Source: Zygnema circumcarinatum
Lineage: Eukaryota; Streptophyta; Zygnematophyceae; Zygnematales; Zygnemataceae
Assembly: GCA_037447605.1 (NCBI GenBank)
Contig: CM074817.1
Location: forward strand, 1,132,732-1,182,002
Direction: 5' to 3'
DNA: 49,271 bases
Shown here: positions 22,411-35,140 of the stretch, in pieces
How positions within the stretch are numbered: position 1 is the stretch's first letter
How the letters are laid out: the number at the start of each line of letters is the position of its first letter
The notes under the pieces: generated by a model
Databases searched by the model: none
The model's input: only the letters and a program-made list of their open reading frames with translations
What the model was told of the DNA's origin: nothing
Made by a program: the position numbers and the translations under genes

Positions 22411-22430
22411 CTCATGCCGGGCCGTCATAG
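22391..22430 (+). repeat. Perfect 20-bp tandem duplication over the CNX1 stop
   Basis: A 20-base unit (22391-22410) that contains the last codons and the TAG stop is repeated exactly at 22411-22430. The second copy is 3' UTR. It looks like a recent slippage or repair event. Confidence 0.9.
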
Positions 22431-23141
22431 CGCATTCCATGGGAGGGGCGTCTGGATGGGCATTTAGAGTCAATGTTTTCACTCCTATAGTAAGGAGTAA
22501 AGTGTGTCTCCTCCAAGTGTATCATATGTGCCAAACACTACCAAGTACATTCGTGAACTGGTTTTTAGGTTAAATGTTCTTGAATGCTTCACTTATGTTC
22601 CCTGAATTAGACCTTAACAACAGAATGGCAGAATTAGTGATATTAAAAAACAAGTGACGTTCGTTGAGTACATTCGATCTGTATGCATTGCTCGCATCAC
22701 CAAAAGTGGCCAGAAAGATTGAAAATTTCCGACATGTAAGGAATTGGGTAGACATTCTTATTGATAAGACTGCCACGCAAGAGGCAAGTCGACTCGCCAA
22801 ACAATGTGCCCCAAGGACTGCCTCCGTCCGCTCAATGCCGAATGACTCAACGGCTTCAAGACGGCCGCGCCAACCCCGAAAGCAGCTACCCTTGGGCGCA
22901 GTTCCCATATAGGCATAGCTCCCATAGAGCTCTCTTCCATATCTTTTCCCATCGCCACCTTAAGGACCCTCGGAGGATGTTGAGGAGATAGAGGCCTCGG
23001 TCAAAACCCTCTTTAGTTGATTTCTCCTTCTGCAGTTCCCATCTACTCACACCTAAAAAGAGAGAGCTCTAAGGAGAGAGCGGAGCCTCTCTCGGCGCAC
23101 ACACACTCGAGACGGACACAACTCGACAACTTGGACAAACA
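22431..23141. other. Convergent intergenic spacer between CNX1 and NAP1
   Basis: No gene is seen. CNX1 (plus) and NAP1 (minus) converge here, so the stretch should hold both 3' UTRs and polyadenylation sites. Short frames on both strands show no family resemblance. Confidence 0.5.
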
Positions 23142-26100
23142 TCACTGCTGTTTGCATTCCTGCGGTTGCTCTCCCTCCTTTATTTGCGCTCCCGCCTTCT
23201 CGTCTTTTTTCTGCGCGGACAACAACATAAGGTCCAAAAACGGCCGAAAAAGACGCTATCAAGATACATGCAAGATGGTATAGAATTCCTCCTTATGTCA
23301 CATTCTTGCAATACCCGCCAGAAAATGTGTCCACAAGTACGGCACATTTTTACAGTCTTAAGATTTTTGGCACTGCACACATCTGAACCTGATGCAGTTG
23401 AATACTGTAGACGGGACGGCTGGCGAATAGAAGGAAAAGCCAGTGGCTCATCCTCACCTGACAGCTTTGACTGCCAGGCCAATGACATTACTTTCTCACC
23501 TTCCCATGCGCTCTTGATGGCTGTAAGCCCCAAGCACCCCATCAGAGCCAATGGAGCCCAAGTCAGCTAGCCTGCTTGCAACGTCTCCATAGCAATACTA
23601 CTTTCACCGAGATTAGTCTTTCAATCACATTATTAAAGACATCCGGTGCCTACAGACTAGGTGACCTCCACACTTCAGATTATGCGCCAACACATATATC
23701 TGTCCTTTCTCAAAATAAAATAGAAAAAATCCTTTTGAGATGGAGAACCTTATGAATCTGAAAAAAAGTTGACAATAGACATTCCAAAGTTACATGCTGT
23801 AGAGTCATACCTTCGCTGGTGGCTCATCCTCGTCATCATCCTCATCGTCATCTTCGTCATCGTCTGCGCCGTCATCATCATCATCTCCCTCATCGTCATC
23901 TTCATCATCGTAGTCCATATCTTCATCAGCTGCGTCTCCTGTAAACCATGATACCGCATGTGGAATAATCTTCTCCTTTAACGTCGATCTGCAGCATGAA
24001 CACAAAGAGGACAAGGTCATTGGAGGCGAACAAGCAGTATGTTGACATCTGCCAAGGATTTTCCTGCTACATTCACTGACGTACCATGCTTCATACAAAT
24101 TGCTACATATCCATTCCTTCTGGCAATTTTGCAATATTCTGAGGACTAGATTAGAATATAGAAGGAGTTGCATTGAAATACAACTCAAAATTTTGGAATA
24201 GATTCACACAAAATGTATGCACCTATCTGAAATTTCCTGTGCCCTCGAGCTTGGCAGCATCAAGCCAAAAAAAGGGGACTCTAATCCAATCAAACAAGAT
24301 AAAAGCAGCTGGACCAGCTGTACCGTCAGTGAACTCATTTGCTTCATACGCTTGTCAATGCCAGCTGTCCACAAATGGGAAACTCTGTCCTTGTTTTAGC
24401 AACCTGGTAAACCTAAAAATGCATAGCAAAGATAAGAAAAACATACCCGATCTCATAATCTGCTTCCATCTGTTCTTGAAGCACCTCCGCCTGCAGTTCC
24501 TCAATCACGGAGTCAACAATGGGATATAGAGGAGAGCTCGTAACCACAACATGACAACAATCATCCCTTTTGATCGGAGGCTGCCCTGTATGGCAGTTCG
24601 GGCATTTAGAGTACAGCGTACCTCTTCTTCTTCAATCTCCTCATCATCAGCAGGGACCTGAGGGGGGTTGAAAAAGTTGAAGAAGCTCTCGCAGTCTTCG
24701 GTTTTGGTCACAGGCTTAGCATTTTTCGCACCCTTCTTAGGCTTTTTCTTCAAAATCTTTTGGGTTAAGTTCTTCCCTGGATTCCACTGAATCTCCGTCC
24801 TGCGATTACGATTTACAAAAGTGACTCATGAATCTCCACGCTTGACACGACAGATATGTGTGCGAGAATCTTGTGAGATTTTCAAAGCACAAATTGCTCA
24901 TAATTTGAGACGCTCACCAACCAGAAATAACTGATTGACGGGCTCGCCTCTATCGTTATCCAGTTCCAGGCACAAATGAAAAAAATAAAGTTTCAACAAT
25001 GATTTAAGGTTTGTGGACAACGTGGTGGAAGAGAGCATACCCCTCGGCCTTCTCCAAAATAGGTTCTTCATCATCGATCATATAATAGGTCTTTGAAAGC
25101 TGCAAGAAGTAAGGTTAGGAATGGTCAGCTTGAACAATACGCCTGATCAATGAAGGGCCTGAAGAACAGCTAAATCAGGTTTCAAATGGGAGCAATCCTT
25201 TGTCCTTCCAAAACCTTACTAAGCAGATTATAGGACTAATGGATGAGACGAAAGTGCCTCTCACCACTGAATTTTTGAAGTACGGGTTCTCGTCAAAGTA
25301 AAAGTCCAACTTGAAGCCCTGCAGCATCAATGCCAGGGTCAGAGCCAGAGAGTCAGAGGGCAGACAGAGCTAGTGAAAACAAGTGCAAGTGATTGCGGGA
25401 GTGATTAATTTGGGAATAGATCTATGTGCCCTTACTTCCCCATAAGTGGCTCCTGGCAGACATAGACCCAGCTACGGTCCAGATCAATCTGATCATCTTT
25501 CCAGAATCTCCGAGCTAAGGTCGTCAAAAGGACCTTTATGTGTGTCAGCATTGTCAGGATAAGTATGTTCGCACGATTTACAGAACAGAAAGCTTATGAG
25601 CTTTGCAAGAACTAAAGCATCCGAGTTAACACTTTACTATGGGCAGTTTCAATGCCAGCAGTAAGATAAAATGAAGGATACAATTCAGATTAGCCACTTT
25701 TGTTAGCTAACTTAGTGTCTGCACGCACACTTCCCATCCTGCAATAGGCCCCTGCACACACTTGTTCTACTACTACACTAATAAGTCGCATTATATTCAC
25801 TCTATAAGTGATCGACATATGTACGAGGTGGAAAACTGAACATACCTTACCCTCAGGCAAACCAAACCATTTCACATCATTCAAAAATTTAAGAGCTCCT
25901 TCGTCCCGTTCCGTGATCTGCAACTCCACAATGCCAAAACACCAGTGCTTGTTGCTAACAAAAGCAGAAATTTGTATTTTTTAGGAAAATATTTTATTTG
26001 ACGAAAGGTGCTTGAGGAAACCGAAACATGAATTTATCTTTAAAGGTATCATCACCAAGTTCCCAAGGTTTATCCTTGCTGTTATTGTAAAACATATCCT

Positions 26101-27909
26101 ATGCAGTCCCGTAGGGAACAAGAAATGGACACAACTATTGCTTACATATGGTCTTATATGATTGTATGCGATAACTGCATGCATGTTACTGTTGCGGATA
26201 GGCTTTCAAAGGAATTGCTTTTCAAAACAAAATGGATGGTATACCTGCTCTTGAACGACCTCATTGTTCTTTAGAGCCGTCAACCAAAAGTCTGGAACAC
26301 CCTTTACATCTGCAAGTTCAAAGTACTGAGAGTAAAAATCTTCCACTGAAGGAAAATACGAAGGAAAACCTATCAGCCCTATCCACTGGTTAATCACAGA
26401 AAGAAGAATGAACATGTTTATTCAACAGACATCTCCATTCCTACTGTCCGGGTTTATAGAACTAGCACGCATGAAACAAAACAAAAAAGTTATACAATGA
26501 CAAACCTTCCTTCTCCATATCTCCAGCAGCGTCTTCTGGTGCAGCTGGTTCAGTGACGCCATTTACTATTTCTGCGCGCTGCAAACACATCATGAAGTTC
26601 AGTCAGCCTTACAAAGGAACTATACGTACAAGACTATTCCGCAAAGAAGATAATGTAGTTCAGTAGAAAAGCAAAAGTAGTCAATTAGAATGCTTGCGCT
26701 TACCCTCATGCCCTAGATTGACAATCTTTATATTAATTAGGCATTCCCGTGCTGAACCTCCCTGCAGAGTTTGCATGTAAATGGACGTATATATTGTAGG
26801 AATACCAGCAGTTACCTTGGCATACAAAGGATCGTATAACTTCTGGTATTTGGCTTCCAAAGCCGCTTTCTCCTCAAAGAACTTAGCTTCCAGCTCATCA
26901 TGCTCTTTCTGCTTGGGCACAAGAGACAAATGTAAGTAAGAGGCCAAAAGCAACGTTTATTCAACGTTATCTTTCAGATATTTTTCAACTTACAGGCACA
27001 AAAAAAAATTGCTTTGACACGTGTCTCCTGTACATGGAAGTGAGCTCTGTTCAGCAGCGGATAAAATAGTTACTCAACAACAACTGAAACAGTCGCAAAG
27101 ACAGCGACAATACCTGTAGCTCTTGCAGGGAAACCACTCGAGCCCTAACTTTTGGAGGAAGTGTCTCTAGATACGCTGAAGAAGCTGACACTGCAAGTGA
27201 ATTTAACGTTTCCTGAAAAAAAACAACGCTTAGCTTATGTTAGGACGTACGACCTCCGAGACGATAATCATGATTAAAAAAGTGCAATGAGTTTGAAATG
27301 AACCAAAAAAAAAAATAAACGACAGCGAGAACAGGTAAAAACTATGCTTGATGGCGTCTTTATGGATCAGAACTCTTGTGCTGTTGCAGCAACTCCTCCG
27401 AAGCGAGAAAATAAAGGAAGAACTAGCAAACAAAAGCAAACACACTTTTTCGACCTTATGCTCACCTGAATTGCTGTCGCCATAGCCGCCCGATCAGCTG
27501 TGTTGAGTTCTGCAGTCAACAAAGTTTATCACATTACAGGTCATCCATCCGCGAATGACGGCCTCTCCAATGACACATATCTCCGAGTCAATATCAAGAT
27601 CAGACACACTCAAATGCGCAGACAGCAGTAGATACATACATGGGCATGCGCACACACAAATACGCACGAACACGTCTACACTCATAGATCTGAAAACCTT
27701 CCTGATATCTCCACCTCCTCAAGCATATCATCTCCAACCGAAGTCAATCAATACTGACCCCCTTCTAAACTTTCTCTCACTTTCATCCCTCCTTTCCTTC
27801 CCTCAATCGAGCTTGATTTCTCACCTTCGCTACCGGTAGGCAGAGCATCCTTGAGGTCGGACATGCCTAAACCAGAAGCGGATTTTCTGTTGCCACCCTC
27901 TTTGCTCAT
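23142..27909 (-). CDS. NAP1: Nucleosome assembly protein 1
   Basis: Thirteen minus-strand exons: 27909-27825, 27509-27466, 27212-27114, 26908-26816, 26578-26506, 26345-26245, 25917-25846, 25318-25265, 25099-25041, 24799-24622, 24490-24447, 23988-23811 and 23210-23142; 382 aa. It is a histone H2A-H2B chaperone that shuttles between cytosol and nucleus. Family marks run in order: [16 protein letters not shown], the long dimer helix ([20 protein letters not shown] and [11 protein letters not shown]), [62 protein letters not shown], a basic NLS-like [25 protein letters not shown], and HAVSWFTG leading into an Asp/Glu-rich tail. The last exon encodes [10 protein letters not shown] and ends PQECKQQ, the CaaX farnesylation motif of plant NAP1. 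Retaining the last intron would end the protein two codons on (Lys-Val-stop) without the CaaX box. Confidence 0.97.
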
Positions 27910-29429
<1,520 letters not shown>

Positions 29430-29449
29430 CCAATTCGACGCTGCCACGT
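29430..29449 (+). promoter_or_regulatory. Single ERSE-I half site
   Basis: CCAAT (29430-29434), 8 bases, GCCACGT (29443-29449). This is an exact CCAAT-N9-CCACG. No inverted partner is present at the expected distance. It lies about 140 bp before the second hAT-like MITE. Confidence 0.45.
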
Positions 29450-29590
29450 GTAAACTGAAAGCCTCCGTTCATTGCTCCCGAAACCCGGGCCCTTCGGCCG
29501 TACATCCTCGTGTACTGTACAAACTCTCTCGTACAAGGGGACCCTGTTCCAGCTGTCCGCGCCCATACGACGCCAGAGCCTTGTCGTGAC

Positions 29591-30014
29591 TAGGGTTGGG
29601 GGCACGGGGGCACGGGCATGCCCGGGGGGGGGGGCATGCCCCCCATTTTTGACCGTCCGTGCCCGGGGCACGCCTCCAAAAATTTTCCCCATATATTTCG
29701 TGCCCCCCGTGCCCCCTGTCACGTGACGCTTACCTCGTACGACCGGGCCCGGGCCGGTGACGATTGAAGACAGCGTTCAGCGTTCAGCGTTTTCCGTACA
29801 CTTATACCTTGATCCGTACGCTTAGTACATTCATCTGTACTTTCCGTACCTTCATTCGTACCGTTTTTAAAATATTATATTCTTTTTGGGGCCGATTTGA
29901 ATTGCTCAATGCAGTCACGTCACGGGGCACGAAAAGGGGGCATGCCCCCCCCCCAAGGGGGGGGGGCACGTGCCCCTGGGCACGGGTCGGAGGGGGACCG
30001 TGCCCCCAACCCTA
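29591..30014. mobile_element. hAT-like MITE, 424 bp
   Basis: Terminal inverted repeats TAGGGTTGGGGGCACGG (29591-29607) and CCGTGCCCCCAACCCTA (29998-30014) are perfect over 17 bases. They are flanked by an exact 8-bp duplication, GTCGTGAC, at 29583-29590 and 30015-30022. The subterminal zones carry GGGCATGCCCC-type palindromes on both sides. There is no transposase frame. Duplication length and termini match the hAT superfamily, as for the element at 8672-9088, though the sequences differ. Confidence 0.9.
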
Positions 30015-30406
30015 GTCGTGACCCGTGACGCTCGCGGCCGCCCTGACCGCATTGTACGGCGCGCCGCGGCTGTAGCGGGACAGTCACCTGCGACGTGCCG
30101 GGTCGCGACGCGGCGCTCTGACTGGCGGCGGCCCGGCGGTTGGCCACGTCCGAAACTCGGATGATTCGTTGTACGGCGGGTCGCCGGCCGGCAGCTCAAG
30201 GGTCAATAAGTGAATACGACAAAGTCTCCCGCCCGGTGTACCAGCGGACAACTTGCGGCAACTGCCACTTTAACGCCGGTTCGAAGGCGGACTCACTGAC
30301 ACGTGTCCAAACTGGAAGGCTCTACGTGGCAGAATTGTCTGTCCGTACAAAAGTTGCCGTGTCGGATTCGCGCGGTCCCTATTAAGCGTCAGGAGCCTAA
30401 AGCTGG

Positions 30407-30460
30407 CCAATCACAGCACGCCACGTCAAAATAACGGTACACGTGACGGGCTTTGATTGG
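30407..30460 (+). promoter_or_regulatory. Paired inverted ERSE element before the gap gene
   Basis: CCAAT (30407-30411), 8 bases, GCCACGT (30420-30426), 12 bases, ACACGTG (30439-30445), 10 bases, ATTGG (30456-30460). The left half is a perfect ERSE-I; the right half on the minus strand is CCAAT-N9-TCACG, one mismatch. It precedes an ATG at 30489 and the C-rich stretch that leads into the assembly gap. Confidence 0.7.
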
Positions 30461-30589
30461 ATCCAGCTTAGAAGGGGACGTACTTTCCATGGAGGCACTC
30501 CCGACGCCCGAGCGACAAGACGAGAGAGGAAGGCGCCAAGGCGGGAGGGACGGTGGAGGGGAGGGGGGGAGAGAGCCAGGCTCTTCCTC

Positions 30590-31490
30590 CCCCTCGCTTC
30601 CTCCCCCTCGCTTCCTCCCCCTCCCCTTTCCCCTCCCCCTCCCTACTCCACCTCAATATCACTCTCAATCTCACTCCTCCCCCTCCCACTCTCACTCCCC
30701 TCCCACTCTCGCTCTCACTCCTCCCCCTCCCCACTCTCCCTCCGCCTCTCCCTCCGCCTCCGCCCCATTCTCACTCTCACTCTCACTCCTCCCTCTCCCC
30801 CTCTCACTCTCACTCTCACTCCCACTCTCGATCTCACTCCTCCCCCTCCCCACTCTCACTCCGCCTCCCCATCCGCCTCCGCCCCACTCTCACTCTCACT
30901 CTCACTCTCACTCCTCCCCCTCCGCCTTTCACTCTCAATCTCACTCTCGATCCCTCTCCCACACTCTCTCTCACTCCTCCCCTTCACCACTCACACTCGT
31001 CTCTCCCTCCCCCTCCGCCCCACTCTCACTCTCACTCCGCCTCCCCCTCCACCTCCGCGCCACTCACACCCCCCCTCCCCCTCCCCCTCCTCATCCGCCC
31101 CACTCTCACTCTCACTCCGCCTCCCCCTCCACCTCCGCCCCACTCACACTCCCCCTCCCCCTCCCCATCCGCCCCACTCTCACGCTCACTCCGCCTCCCC
31201 CTCCACCTCCGCCCCACCACACTCCCTCCCTCCCTCCGGGCCCTCCCCACTCTCACTCTCACCCGCCTCCCCTCCACCTCCGCCCCACTCACACTCCCCC
31301 TCCCCCTCCGCATCCGCCCCACTCTCACTCTCACTCCGCCTCCCCCTCCACCTCCGCCCCTCTCACACTCCCCCTCCCCCTCCCCCTCCCCATCCGCCCC
31401 ACTCTCACTCTCACTCCACCTCCCCCTCCCCTTCCGCCCCACTCACACTCCCCCTCCCCTTCCCCATCCGCCCCACTCTCCCTCCGCCTC
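30590..31490. repeat. CTCC/CACTCTC-rich minisatellite
   Basis: About 900 bases of pyrimidine-rich DNA hold longer near-repeats: a unit with CACTCTCACTCTCACTCCGCC followed by TCCCCCTCC and TCCGCCCC recurs about every 105 bases between 31015 and 31450. All three plus frames stay open as Pro/Ser/His-rich sequence, as pure repeats do. Confidence 0.85.
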
Positions 31491-31516
31491 CGCCTCATCC
31501 GGTTCCGAGCACTCGT

Positions 31517-31775
31517 TGAGAGCCCCCCTCCAAGCCGCGGGCGGGCATCCTGGCGGCGCCGGAGGCGGGCGAGGCGGCGCGCGGCGCAGGGGCGGCGCAG
31601 CTGGTGACGCCGCTGGGCGTTGCAAGCATTGGCGCGGGCGCGGCCAGCGCCGCCATTGGGGCCTTCGCCGCGCAGCGCCGCTGGGCCACGGCAGGCGGAG
31701 GGGGGGGGCGGGCCCCCGCCCTGCCGCGCCCGGCCGCCATTGGGAAGGTGGTGGCGGGGCCCCGGCTCGGGCCAC
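31517..31775 (+). CDS. Possible exon cut by the assembly gap
   Basis: A GC-rich open frame reads EPPSKPRAGILAAPEAGEAA, then AAQLVTPLGVASIGAGAASA, then AIGAFAAQRRW and an Ala/Gly/Pro-rich end that runs into the Ns. The composition is like a transit peptide or a membrane segment. There is a stop just upstream and no ATG, so if real it starts at a splice acceptor or is mis-framed. I do not recognise the family, and the link to the gene after the gap is unproven. Confidence 0.3.
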
Positions 31776-31875
31776 NNNNNNNNNNNNNNNNNNNNNNNNN
31801 NNNNNNNNNNNNNNNNNNNNNNNNNNNNNNNNNNNNNNNNNNNNNNNNNNNNNNNNNNNNNNNNNNNNNNNNNNN
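31776..31875. other. Assembly gap (100 Ns)
   Basis: Exactly 100 Ns, the usual default for a gap of unknown size. It follows very GC-rich sequence and a long repeat. Confidence 1.
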
Positions 31876-32302
31876 GGAGATAGTAGTCCTATGAATGACA
31901 AGCTTGCATGGTGACTAGCACATTCCTTCTGCCCCCTGTCCTCTTTGGAGCTCGTAAAACTTCCAGGATGAGCCACTGCATACCTATCCCAGCATTTAAA
32001 ATTGACGAAGAGAGATGTAGCCTGGTAAATGCAGTAGACATTCAAGGACAATTCCAGCGAGTCCACTTTCTTGAAGTCCAAATTAAGCACACCTGTCAGG
32101 TGGTCCTTTCTTGAAACGTGAGAAGCTCGCAAAGAAGTGGACAGTTGCTTTACCTGGAATTCAGTTCATACGGATGTTATAGTCCTGAGCTGGCGCCTAA
32201 TTGACGAAAAACCCCTTAAAGGAATAGATCATGCTAACCGAGAGTAGCCCATTGACTAAAGCAAGAGATGGCCCTTGCTTTAAGTTACTGGGCGAGGCTT
32301 CA
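31876..32302. other. Spacer after the gap
   Basis: No gene or repeat family is recognised in this stretch. Confidence 0.4.
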
Positions 32303-32610
32303 TCCACGGATGTCTCTAGGGAGGCTTAGCCCCCCTTCAAATTTTAAAAAAGCTGTTCACATTTGAAGGCTGAATAGCAAAAATACACTTAAATTTCAGG
32401 TTCTTTTTCCCCAACTGACTGGTCAACCCCCTCTAAACTAAAATCCTGAATCCACCCCTGACCCCCAAGGCTCCACGGATGTCTCTAGGGGGGCTTAGCC
32501 CCCCCTCAGATTTTGAAAAGCTGTTCGTCTTTGAAGTTTGAATGTCAAAAACACTCGAATTTCAGTTTCTTTTAGCCCCCCCTAAACGAAAATCCCGGAT
32601 CCACCCCTGA
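32303..32610. mobile_element. Tandem pair of transposon-end-like repeats
   Basis: Two related copies, 32303-32461 and 32472-32610, each start TCCACGGATGTCTCTAGGG, continue with GGCTTAGCCCCCC and an AAGCTGTTC stretch, and end with TCCACCCCTGA. Read on the minus strand the end is TCAGGGGTGGATCC, similar to the CAGGGGCGGATCC termini common in plant hAT-type elements. They are probably remnants of a non-autonomous element, duplicated in tandem 50-190 bp before the start codon of the next gene. Confidence 0.55.
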
Positions 32611-32662
32611 ACCCCTCTATGGGAGAGAGAGGACGCAGGGTGACCCGCGGCGGCTGCCTCTT

Positions 32663-33551
32663 ATGGCCTTCCGCACTTTTGCAGCACGCGCTGAAGTGGA
32701 TGCTCGGACTATGAGGAGACTCGGAGATGAGAGCTTTCCTCCGGCAGCAGACCCATACTCAGAGGAGGTTCTGAATGGGGTGCTCGCTGCCCTAGCAGAC
32801 GAGGTGGACGCTATATGGGAGGAATGCGACGGGTCACTATACGCCATAGGGACACAGCTTGCTCCCGTTTTGGCCCAATATGCTCTATTAGGTCGAGCAC
32901 TTGAGAATGGGGCTCCATTGATGGTCCTTAGTGGAGATCAGGTGGTGGTTCCAAGAGGGGACGAGTGTGTAGTATTTGACGATGGGTTGGAGGAGCTTCG
33001 GGCGCTTATGTTTGCAGCAGCAGCAGCCAAAGAGGAACGGTCTGAGGATGAGCTTCTAGGGGAATACATCTTTGTTCAAAAGATTTCAGACTTTGTATGG
33101 TATGCGGTGTGGAGGGAGGAAGGAGCCGACTTGGACCTTGATGATGTTCCGAGGGAGGTCCCTGTGCGTGCACTTCTGGCAGAGCTGGGCGCGCCGGCAG
33201 CCATGGCTGGGAGGTTGCGGAGAAGCATGCGGGAGGTGCTGCAAAGGGTTGTCCTGCCTGAGTTTCTCTTGCAGGCAGAAGCCAAACTAAGGCAGGAGCT
33301 CCGCTGGGCAGCGGTCCGGGGAGCGCGCCTCAGCCTGCATAAACCGGTCACAGTCGTGCCAGTCAGGTGCGAAATTTGTATGAAATTTGTATTTGTACGA
33401 GCTGCTCCGTTTAGGGTTTCTGCTCTGACTGTTTGGTTGTTGTCGGAAATTCGCCTCCTTTTTGTGTGAGTTGCGTCGAGCGAATGAGAGGAAGTTGTGT
33501 TTTGTTTGAAGGTACAAGCAGTTGTTCACCAAACGCAGGAGCCTGCTGTGA
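32663..33551 (+). CDS. Unrecognised protein, two exons, possibly 5'-incomplete
   Basis: Exon 32663-33366 joins at GTC AG|GTGCGA to 33512-33551, giving 247 aa that end YKQLFTKRRSLL. I do not recognise the family. The sequence is compositionally normal, acidic and mostly helical: RTFAARAEVDARTMRRLGDE, then ADEVDAIWEECDGSLYAIGT, then a possible beta section with GAPLMVLSGDQVVVPRGDEC, a short Ala run, and a basic C-terminus (LHKPVTVVPVRYKQ). There are no obvious membrane segments or metal motifs. The frame stays open upstream of the chosen ATG for some 40 bases, so earlier exons, perhaps across the assembly gap, are possible. It could belong with the fragment at 31517-31775. Confidence 0.6.
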
Positions 33552-34899
33552 AAGTGGTAGTGACACCCTTCTGTTGTCTGTCTGTCGGCTGCAGCTCCCC
33601 CGGCAAAAAATGTGCAAACAGTCGGCCGGCTGGTTTTCGCACTGTTGATGTGCTGCATGGCACTGGCAAATTAAACGGGGAACAGTTCAACTCCGAGGCA
33701 GGATGCAGAATCCTTCGATGACTTCCAGCAGTCTTTAGAACCGGCCCACATTTCGCTGACATCTGCGCACTAGTGATGGGTGACGAAGCATGCCGTCCTC
33801 CTGAGAAGTGCTATTGTTTGTGTCTCAACAGTGTATATCGGTGTATAGTCAAATCTGTTCTTTCATTAAGGCAAAATCCAGTTAAGTTTTTTCGAAACAA
33901 AGACTCGTCAACATTCATCTCCTTCCATGGCCAGTGGAGATGCATTTTGTTGGCCGAAAGAATGTCGCCACCTGTGACCGCCTGCGCAAATAGAAATTGC
34001 ATGGAGGGGAGCATGAGGGGGTTTGTCTGTCATGAAGTATGGCAGCCGTACCACACTGCGGAGAATCACGAGGCCTGGAAGGACATCAGTCCTGACATGG
34101 ATGTGCCACCTTACATAGTTACACTTGACACACTCAAAGCGCATCGCACTCTGTCCTGCCCTGACCTGTTGCATAGCCCGTGCCTGTTACATTCTCTTCG
34201 CGATGTCTGCATGCTTAAAATTTGACCTTATTGCGTGGTCAATGACATGTCGTCCAAAAGTCCCCCGTTCTGAGCTACCTCTGGAACCACATCTATCTAT
34301 CTGCCTGTTGACGGAGAGTGAACGACGTCGCGGCGCTGATTACTGCAGTGGTAGATAGATCTCTGCGTTCACGTGTTCAATGTGCGGGGGAATCGATGCA
34401 GCCTTTTGCCCACCCGAAGCCGGAGAACACAAGGCCTCCGGTTGTGCTCCCTCCCAGTAAAAGCTCGTGGAATACGCGGTGGAAGAAGTCAAGTGAAACA
34501 CGAAATGCAGGTCAATAAACGCCTTCATCTCTCCACGCATGATTCCTCCATCCCCTGTCTACGCAGTCTTCAGCCGCACTGGCAACCCTAATTTCCCGTC
34601 GAAAGCAGCAAGCAGCTGCTCCTCAATCTCCGAGAGAGGCCTGAGAGAGAGGAGGGACAGCCAATGCACGGTACGCTCTACGGCCAGTTAAACTAAACCA
34701 ATGGAACCAGCGACTCCATGTATTGATCTCGACTTGTTTCACGGACCTACGAACTGCGAACACATGTGAAAATTTGACGTTCCATGTCTCGTCCAGAAGC
34801 GTCCAGATTCATTCGTGCCCTCTCACTACCGTCCCTCAAATTCAGAGCAAAAACCATCGCCTTACTTTCCCCGTTTTCGAACGTGGACTTGAATTCAAG
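33552..34899. other. Intergenic region without a recognised gene
   Basis: Several frames of 60-150 codons occur on both strands (the longest at 33773-34225), but none shows splice context, composition or similarity that supports coding. The right end leads into the promoter of the COG0523 gene. Confidence 0.45.
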
Positions 34900-34953
34900 C
34901 CAATGGCGACTTGCCACGTACGCATATTTGTAAACGTGGCGTCATGTGATTGG
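34900..34953 (+). promoter_or_regulatory. Paired inverted ERSE element, COG0523 promoter
   Basis: CCAAT (34900-34904), 8 bases, GCCACGT (34913-34919), 12 bases, AAACGTG (34932-34938), 10 bases, ATTGG (34949-34953). Both halves are perfect ERSE-I matches (CCAAT-N9-CCACG), one on each strand. It lies 187 bp before the start codon. Confidence 0.8.
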
Positions 34954-35140
34954 CCATGGTCCCCTCCATCTTCAACAAAGTGAGGTAGATTGGGCCCGGA
35001 CTAGCTATCCTTCTCCCAGTCCCTCCCTTGCCCTCTGAAAGCTCGCCCTTTTGCAGACTAGGAAAGCTGCAAGCAAGCAAGTTTTGGGTGTTATTTTGCA
35101 GGTTTTTTCCTTAATATTCTGCAGCGGAAAGCAGGCAGAA

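Noticed and set aside
30443-31914. Three overlapping Ser/Pro/His-rich frames of up to 453 codons
   Set aside because: All three plus frames are open together through a CTCC repeat, and some run through Ns. No evidence of an extensin-type gene beyond composition.
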